Origin: Gnetum montanum
Taxonomy: Eukaryota > Streptophyta > Gnetopsida > Gnetales > Gnetaceae
Assembly (NCBI GenBank): GCA_015680685.1
Contig: MNCI01010159.1
Location: 364,906-428,905 of the forward strand
DNA: 64,000 nt
Direction of reading: 5' to 3'
Both the position numbers and the translations under genes were made by a program. The first letter of the stretch is position 1. The number at the start of each line of letters is the position of its first letter. Below, in pieces: positions 57,309-64,000 of the stretch. Below the pieces are notes generated by a model that worked only from the letters and a program-made list of their open reading frames with translations, was not told where the DNA came from and ran no database searches.

Positions 57309-60081
57309 ATGGCCCCTAAATGAGGACAACAAGGAGGACTTTCTCAAGGTGCATCTAAATGCCCAAGGAGAGGTAAAGACCAAGGACCTCCCACAAAACA
57401 GGAGGCATAATCATTTAGCATCCATCAAGAAACCCCTATTACTACATAATCCAGCCAACTAGAAGGTGGAGAAGGTAGAGCACCTAAACAAGGACAACAT
57501 CTCATGTTGTTCCTAGAATGTTTTCAGGCCATTCGATAAAGTTCCACATCCACTATAGTGATCATGGAACTTAATTTTAGACCTTTCACCGAATTCACCC
57601 CTAAGCTAGTCAAAGATCAACTCAAAGGATCTCTACTATGGTGTGTCCTCTTAGAAAGTGGAGAATGGTATTTGGGGGAAACTTATCAATTTTGGCATAA
57701 TAAAGAGGAAGGTACCACTACCAACATTGGTTGAATATCAATTGATATCTCCATGAAGGCCATTGCAGAAGTTATGAATCTTATAAATACAGGCCCAAAG
57801 TTGCTCACCTATCCACCCACTCCGATGCTGATGCAAAAAAGGTATGGTTAAAAAGGACGTATGGTAAAGAGGAAAAAACATATGGAGAATTTATTTCAAA
57901 ATTAGCACCTATCACATCTTCCCAATGAAGGGGATAAATAGGATCTCTACCCATCTGGCTAGAGAAAGCGCAATCTTGATGGGAAAGGTTGATGCCAATT
58001 TGCCTCATTTGTATCTAACAAAAATGTTGAGGTGGTTCAAAGAATGCAAGATAAGAAAGTTTGCATTGCCCTTTCCATGTTTTATTAGGAAGCTATGCCA
58101 ACATGCTAAAATTCTAGGGTACACTAATGATGTCCTCAGAAAGGCTCAAAATGCTTCATATGCCAAATTACTAAAGCCACCAGCACCAACAAAAGATGTT
58201 GGTGAGACATTGAAGCTTGAATAGGAGCAAATGGTTGGGCCCCCTACACCTCAAATAGCTAGGCCTAGCTAGCTTCTAGACATGAGGCTCATTCAACAAT
58301 AAGAAGTAGGGCCCAACATGCAGCCCATGGACCAGCAGAACCAATCACCACTGCCACCACAAGATTATTGACCATCAATGAGCCATCTCAAGGCCATCAC
58401 AAAAATGGTCAGTTGGGGAAGTTGTGATGAGGCCAATCTTTTCAAGGTGATTGATGATGTCGTACAGTCCACTATCTCAATCGATCATGCAAAGGGCAAG
58501 GTCTTGATACAAATAGGAGGAGGGGAGTTACATTGGTCACAATAAATTTCTGGGAATGCTACATCATTTCAAGTACAATTGGAAACTAGTGAAAGTGCCA
58601 TAGTAGTTGTCATGCAACACCAAGATGTAGCTAGATTAGTAGAAGTGGTCATAAACCACATCAAAGAATCATTTAACATTCCTATTCTACCACCGGTAGA
58701 TCTCACAGGAGCACATGATGCTCAAGTTCTAGTCGACACCTCGATGACTCTTGTAGAACATGAGGATGCTTTGAATCATTTGCTACAAAAAAGACAAGTA
58801 ATGAAGTATTTTTTTTACATCCCCCAAGATGTCACAGTAGCACAACCAAACCTTACTTCCATAAAGGGAAAGCTGGTTATGTTTGAGGTTAGGGCCAAAC
58901 ATGCAAAAGATGAGTAGAGAAGACTCTAGGAGAAGTTTGTTGCTTTACAAGCTGCACAGTAGGATCCATCCCAACTTATTCTAGCTGATTAGCTAGAGTC
59001 ATTTAGTATATAGCAACTAAATAAATTATTAGAGGAGAATAAAAGGGTAGTAATGGAAACGGAGAAGGTAGATTGGGATGCTTCGAAAGCATAGGCTCAA
59101 ACATATGCACATGCAAAAGCATTTAAAGCCTTATAGAAAGAAAATAAACTTCTTTCTGTCAAAAATCTTTGGTTGATAACAATTAAAAAATAAAAGAATG
59201 TTCTCAAGGAAAGTTTTCAGCAAATACAAGAACAACTAATAAGAGTTAGCTAAGACATGAGTCACCTAGCCAAAGAAAATAGGACCCTCTCAATGGAGGA
59301 GGCACACGCCATCCATCATAAGATGGAAATTGAAATAAGCAAGTAGCAAAATGAAACTAAGAGACATGAAAAACTAAATGAGCATTTCTGGAACTAGGTT
59401 GGGATGTATAAGCATATCATTAAAAAAGAGATCCATGTGGCTAAGACCCATATCAATGCTTTCAATGCTCAAAACATTGATTACCAAGCCATACTGAATA
59501 CTTATGCCTTCATCCACTAGGTATAATTAAAGAGAAAGGACTTGTAGATCTAGGATCTCACTGAATACATGGAGTTGGCAAACCTATAGTATGCCAACTT
59601 GTCCATGTTAATAGTAGGATTCCCAAGGACTGAGTTGGAAAAGTAGGTAGCTACCACCTATGCCAAATATGAAATAGAGTTTGCTAAACATAAAAATACA
59701 TTACAGAAATTGGAGATAGCAAATTTTGAATTAGAGGTGGTAAAAGCTAGTTACCAAGGTCAAAAAGATGTTGTAATAGATTTATCTTAACAACTCATAG
59801 ATTATCAAGAATTTAGAGACAAACCCAGAGCCTACAAGGAGGAATGATGGCGATTTGCAACCTAGTACATCAAATCTAATCAAATGTTCCTACAACTACT
59901 GTGTCCATGGGAGGTGTTAACTCCATCAAATATTGAAACATCAGCATGGACAGCACATGCTCCCTGAATAGAGGAAGAAAATCTTTAGGTGCTCTTTTAG
60001 AGGTATCCATTTCCAAAGCCTAAAGCACAGGATAAGGGGAAGAAGCCCATGGAGGAGCCACTGCCACCAGAAACCACATGA
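57309..60081 (+). pseudogene. ORF2 of element I: plant transposon-protein-like domain plus coiled coil
   Basis: About 920 codons from ATG 57309 to TGA 60081, with many CAG/CAA/CGA-type stops and about two frameshifts near 57840-57925; downstream of that one phase holds to the end. N-terminus Gln/Gly/Pro-rich; then TPKLVKDQLKGSLLW, SGEWYLGETYQFW; then ARESAILMGKVDANLPHLYL and ALPFPCFIRKLCQHAKILGY (57960-58120), which fits the LPFP...I..LC..A block of proteins annotated as putative plant transposon protein or Athila ORF-1; then a Pro/Gln-rich linker, a second conserved part (58579-58917) and a long Glu/Lys/Gln-rich heptad-like region (about 58920-59800), probably coiled coil. No membrane segment is seen. 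A second copy exists in element G. Role unknown. Confidence 0.65.
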
Positions 60082-60255
60082 GTTCCAAAAAAATTTGTAT
60101 TTTTTGTTTTGTGTTGGTGTTTCAATTTTGTATTCTATCAAGTCCCACACTCTAACATAAAGAAATCCATGGCCAATCCATAATCCCATACCTATCCACT
60201 ATGTAATTAAATGAACTTGTTCCTCATTTTTTTTGACTTGAGGATGAGTTTTATT

Positions 60256-60269
60256 CAGTCATGGGGATA
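60256..60269 (+). promoter_or_regulatory. Terminal polypurine tract of element I
   Basis: TCAGTCATGGGGATA abuts the 3' LTR start TGATGAATC. Confidence 0.75.
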
Positions 60270-61120
60270 TGATGAATCATGGTTTGTCAGGCCTTGATAT
60301 GGGGTACATGATATCAGATACACGATATCGCAACCTAGATACAATATCGTGATTCCTATGTTAGCTTATAAATATAGCATTCAGGCACATAGAGAGGTGT
60401 CCTTTTGGTAAGTCTTTGGGTCGAGTCTTTTTTATCTATTTTTAGTTAGTTTTCAATTATTTTCCCAAGTGCATGCCCGTAGTGTGATGCTTGTAATTGT
60501 ACAGAACCTTTGTTTGAGCATGATGTACTTGGACATGCACATGATCGACAATAAAGATCAAGATTACTCCATCATTGCAGCATTCACTTAGCTTTTATTT
60601 ATTTTAATTGTTAATTTTTAATTGTCGTTTTTCTAGTTAATATTTCCTTTATTATCATTTACATTTCTTTTTTTAATGTAGAATGAGTACGTCTTAATCA
60701 TGAATATTTAAGTGTAACTACTTGGTAACCCAATAGCATATCTAGTAGTGCTTGAGTAATGTGTGCTTGGTAATCCCAAAAGTAGTACATGAAGTCCAAG
60801 ATGCATATGGATGATTAAGGATGAATGCTCATGACACTTAGGCTAACTTAGATTTTACTTTATATTTTTTATTAGCTTAATCAAGATTATTTCTCATTGT
60901 CTTTAGGAGTAGCATAGTGTTAGAAATCACATCATACACCTCACTCTAGACTAAACCATATGTGACAAAGAAAATACTAGTTCAGGTGGAAAGATAGCAA
61001 ACTACAATCAACATATAATTGTCTAGGTGTCACAACTAGTCCATCTGCAGAGGTTGACCAGATCGTGCATACACTCTCATATTTGTATGGTTGAGCATAG
61101 GGGTACCTCACCGCTCATCA
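60270..61120 (+). repeat. 3' LTR of element I
   Basis: 851 bases, TGATGAATCATG to CACCGCTCATCA. Palindromes at about 60294-60352, TATA-like TTATAAATATAG (about 60366), R/U5 as in the 5' copy. Confidence 0.9.
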
Positions 61121-61125
61121 CTATC

Positions 61126-61671
61126 CAAGCCTATAAGTTACACAGATCAAGGATTTCCTAGAGAATGTTCATATGAAGAAGATCCAAAGTTTAGTCCTAT
61201 AAGAGCTATACTTTATAACTTTCCTAAAATTTTCTCCCAAAGAGGTTAAGGAGCAGTTGCAATCATCACTACTTTGATCCATCATTTTCACTAGTGGAAA
61301 ATGGTAACTTATTGAAACTTAGCTCTTTTGAAATAATTACCAAGGTAATGCTTCAATGTAGATTAAAGACATCACCATCTCCCCACTTGGTGGAGGCCAT
61401 TGTGGAGACCTTAAGACATCCTAATGTAGGACCAAAGTTAGAAAATATGTCCACATAGTCTAATGTTCAAAGCAAAAAGGAATGAACCCAGAGGTTCTAT
61501 GAAGTGAATAACAAAGCTTTTGGTGCACTCATCTAGATGAAGAGGATCTATTTCAAGATAGCAACATTCCACTTGAATCCCATGTTGGACTCAAGCAAAG
61601 TTACATCTTTGTTTACCAATGCCTATTCTATACTCAACACAAGTTTCCTATCAACCTATCCTAATTAATTT
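61126..61671 (+). pseudogene. ORF2 of element G, 3' piece
   Basis: Directly after the target duplication the ORF2 frame of G continues: FPRECSYEEDPKFSP, then PKEVKEQLQSSLL and SGKW-x-LIET, matching TPKLVKDQLKGSLLW and SGEWYLGET in ORF2 of I. Then MKRIYFKIATFHLNPMLDS corresponds to MKGINRISTHLARESAILM. It stops at 61671 where the LTR of H begins, before the LPFP block. Confidence 0.6.
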
Positions 61672-62482
61672 NGATGCATTGAAATGGCATTGTTGATGTA
61701 GTATCTATTTTTTCCTATACATGTGCACTCACTTGTCATTTTTATGGTGTCTTTGTCATAAGTTTTAATGAAGCTCTTGTAGTTTTGTCATTTGAAAGTT
61801 AGAATATTTTTCTAAGTGCCAATAGTAGAAGTCAAAGAGTGTACAGATCTTTATTCGAACACTATTGTACCTGAGCACAATAATGTATATAGTAATAAAG
61901 ATGAGCTTTTTGATAAACCTTGTAGCACTTTGAAATAGATTAATTATTTATTCATGCATTTAATGTTTTATGCAATTTCCTTTAATGCTTTAAGTAATTA
62001 AATAATAAATTGAGCTACACTAAGCTAGAATAAATAGTGACTATTTAAGCACATAAGTACGACCACTTCAAGAATATGCTTAGCACTTGGTAATCCTAGT
62101 AATGCTTAATTCTTGGTAACCCAATAACCTTAAACATGTTTAGGATGTGTATAGCAAGTGGAAACAGATGCTTATGTTAGGGTTAGTTAAGTGTAGCTAG
62201 TTAGACTAAATTAGCAATTTAATTATTTTATTTTATTCATTATTTTTTATCCTTAGGCAACTTAAAAAAATAAAAATGATAAAAATCATATGCCTCAATT
62301 GCACTTAACCATACCTTTGCATTTTATAAGTGTAATTGGGAAGACAATGATTACAGTGGTTAGTTTCACTTCCTAGAAACCAATATATTTAGAAGGCTAT
62401 AAGTTCATAGAATTTGACTAGACCATGTGTGAACACTTAGTGATTTATATGATTGGGCATTGAATCTACTCGCCACTCATCA
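61672..62482 (+). repeat. 5' LTR of element H
   Basis: 811 bases to CGCCACTCATCA. Shares CAGATCTTTATTCGA.CA...TATTGTACCTGAGCAC with the LTRs of D and K (61846-61880) and the GGTAATCCTAGTAATGC block of U5. U3 has no GATATC array and no clear TATA box. Confidence 0.7.
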
Positions 62483-62483
62483 T

Positions 62484-62501
62484 TGGCATTGTTGCTAGGG
62501 A
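62484..62501 (+). other. Primer-binding site of element H (tRNA-Asp type)
   Basis: TGGCATTGTTGCTAGGGA, one base after the LTR; only transitions relative to the tRNA-Asp complement. Confidence 0.75.
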
Positions 62502-62659
62502 CTTGTAGTTTGATACATGTGCTATCTAGGACTTAGTGAATATTATTTAAGATCATTGGAATGAATCCTAAGGTTACAATCATTCAAAAAATTAATAATT
62601 ATAATTATAATTTAAGTACATTGAGTTTCTATCTAATCTAAAATTCCTTCTTCTCATAG

Positions 62660-64000
62660 GCATGATGATTCAAAACCTCTAATGCCCAAAGAATTCAAAG
62701 TGGTGTACACTCATCCAGATGAGTTTGTACCTAATTTCACTTTCATCCTACATCAGAATGAGAAACTGTGATGGATATATATGGAGGGGGAACATTATAT
62801 TACCTCTCAACCAATCTATTCTTAGGATGCTACTCTAAACTCTTAAAAGGATGGGCATCCAGGACCTCCATGATGAATACGTTATGCAGGACCATGACTA
62901 TTGAGACTACTATTCCACAAAAACACAACACAAACAAGATCAACACCAAGAGAAGTGCCATGAAGCTATGAAGGAGAAATGGTTCACTAACCCCTTATTC
63001 CTACTAAACCAAAATGAAAATGAAGATACTTCCTCTAAGGGTTCTCAACATGAAGATTCTCCACCCCTTAACCCTGGTGATGGGAGCTTAAACCTAAATC
63101 TATAGTTCACTATCAACAATCTAGGTTTAGGCAAAAGTGGAAGTCAAGGTAGGGGCTTAGGCAAGCATCATGATGATAAAAAACCTAATAATTATGGTCA
63201 TGACAAGTGGAGAGAATATGGTAGACACCATGGTGATGGTAGTCTTCCTCCTCTTCATCCTCTTCATCTGCATCTTCCTCCTCCTCCTCCAAATCTGATT
63301 GAAACCATAGGGGATGAAATTGTGATGGAGGCCAATGGTAGGAAAATGATCTTAGGCCTTGCCATGATTAAAGGGGTAGCAAGCGACATCATACACATCA
63401 TAAAAATCATGATGATGATGATCCCTTACTAGCTACTTGAAGCATGCTAAACACCACAGAGGTAGTCAAGATTCCAACTAGGCATGTAAAAGATAGTAGA
63501 ATTAAGCAATTGGATATGAACAAGATCCCCAAATTTGAGGTGGGATATAACTCAAATCCACAGACCCATCTTTAGGTCTTTCACACTGCCTATGCCTTGC
63601 AAAACATAAACAAAGATTGTTAGAAACTTAAGTTATTCCCCAAGACACTCATAAAAGAAGCAGAAAGTTGGTACTACTCCTTGGAGCTGAAATCAATTCG
63701 CAAATGGAGAAAAATGCTTAAGTTATTCAATGACAAATATCATATGTACTCTCAAGTATCCAATTTGAGAAAGAAAATCCAATGCTAGTGACAAGGAATA
63801 CATGAACCCTTAGAGATAATCATGGGTAGGTATTATTCCCTTTTGCAAAACTTTCCTAGCCATGGTTATGGTCAACAAGAGTAGCTTCACTATATCATAA
63901 ATGGGCTTTGATCAGAAAGGAGGAGAAATCTTGGAGACTACACCCAAGGAAGATTATCAAAACTAAGAATCCATATAATTCAAAGGCTAATTGATTAGGT
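62660..64000 (+). pseudogene. gag: gag of element H, 5' part, broken
   Basis: N-terminal text matches gag of D (VVYTHPDEFVPNFTFIL near 62700; VYTHPDEYILDFTFIL in D). A His/Asp/Gly-rich region is at about 63150-63420. The gag core begins at about 63470: RIKQLDMNKIPKFEVGYN, then LKLFPKTLIKEAESWYYSLE near 63630-63690, continuing to the window end. Stops are frequent. More like gag of D and G than of E and I. Confidence 0.75.

Larger units (their letters stand above)
51930..61120 (+). mobile_element. Element I: gag plus ORF2, no pol; complete with target duplication
   Basis: LTRs 51930-52779 and 60270-61120, tRNA-Asp primer site, gag, 3' module, ORF2, polypurine tract. The five bases on each side are CTATC (51925-51929 and 61121-61125), a perfect target duplication, and ORF2 of G reads across the repaired site. 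No RT, RNase H or integrase and no gap, so it is truly lacking pol. Visible LTR differences and 11 in-frame stops in gag show that it is not recent. Confidence 0.9.
42329..61671 (+). mobile_element. Element G: old Athila-like autonomous-type element, interrupted by I
   Basis: LTR 42329-43171, tRNA-Asp primer site, gag, protease, RT, RNase H, integrase, a 3' module and ORF2, the last split at 51929/61126 by element I. Its own 3' LTR is not found: ORF2 is cut at 61671 by the LTR of H. A weak LTR-start-like block (GTCATCAACACATAAGCATTG...CCTATATAA) at about 51165-51290 may be a vestige. It is the only element of this family here with a full set of pol domains, so a relative of it is the likely source of enzymes for D, E and I. 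Confidence 0.75.
61672..64000 (+). mobile_element. Element H: Athila-like element, 5' part
   Basis: LTR, primer site and gag on the plus strand, running off the right edge. The first LTR base is an N (61672); TNGATGC is read as TGATGC. It truncates ORF2 of G. Whether it has pol cannot be seen. Confidence 0.7.

Noticed and set aside
61672-62482. This LTR as the missing 3' LTR of element G
   Set aside because: U3 differs from the LTR at 42329, no polypurine tract precedes it, and it is followed by its own primer site and gag.

Overview
The window looks like the repeat-filled intergenic DNA of a seed plant with a large genome. Reasons: Ty3/gypsy elements of Athila-like and chromovirus type, a Ty1/copia element, an RTE-type LINE and tRNA-derived SINE-like pieces are nested in each other; the DNA is AT-rich; nearly every stop I checked in old reading frames can be explained by C-to-T change at CAA, CAG or CGA, as expected for long-methylated DNA. 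A gymnosperm is my best guess, but nothing here proves it. I found no convincing host gene, rRNA gene, functional tRNA gene or CRISPR array. All coding remnants belong to mobile elements and all are broken.

Layout (letters are my labels). 1-4938, minus: element E, its 5' part with LTR, tRNA-Asp primer site and gag, running off the left edge. 4939-7171 and 24502 to about 27430, plus: chromovirus A (gag, protease, RT, RNase H, integrase, chromodomain-like tail, probable 3' LTR), split by 7172-24496, minus: Athila-like element B with one complete LTR, one LTR fragment and one broken-up LTR. Inside B's right LTR sit solo LTR C (16431-17264) and element D (17449-24244, plus: gag and a protease remnant, no polymerase, one assembly gap). 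27430-29109: an unclear stretch with a probable minus-strand LTR. 29110-29901: solo LTR K inside the 5' LTR of copia element J (to 34893). 34950-36540, minus: SINE-like piece and RTE-type LINE. 36879-42328, plus: Tekay/Del-like chromovirus F with a 2.3-kb LTR, carrying a minus-strand LTR insertion. 42329-61671, plus: old Athila-like element G (gag, protease, RT, RNase H, integrase, 3' module, ORF2), interrupted by element I (51930-61120, perfect 5-bp target duplication CTATC). 61672-64000, plus: 5' part of element H.

How the parts fit: D, E and I share tRNA-Asp primer sites, gag and a long 3' module with G, but they have no reverse transcriptase or integrase. They look like non-autonomous gag-carrying partners (TR-GAG-like) of a G-like autonomous element. 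What they keep apart from gag is a noncoding 3' module with conserved short motifs, an internal copy of the polypurine tract and, in I and G, a second open reading frame (ORF2) that resembles the plant transposon-protein/Athila ORF class. The U3 regions carry arrays of a GCGATATCGC-type palindrome. These shared non-polymerase features are the most interesting part of the window.
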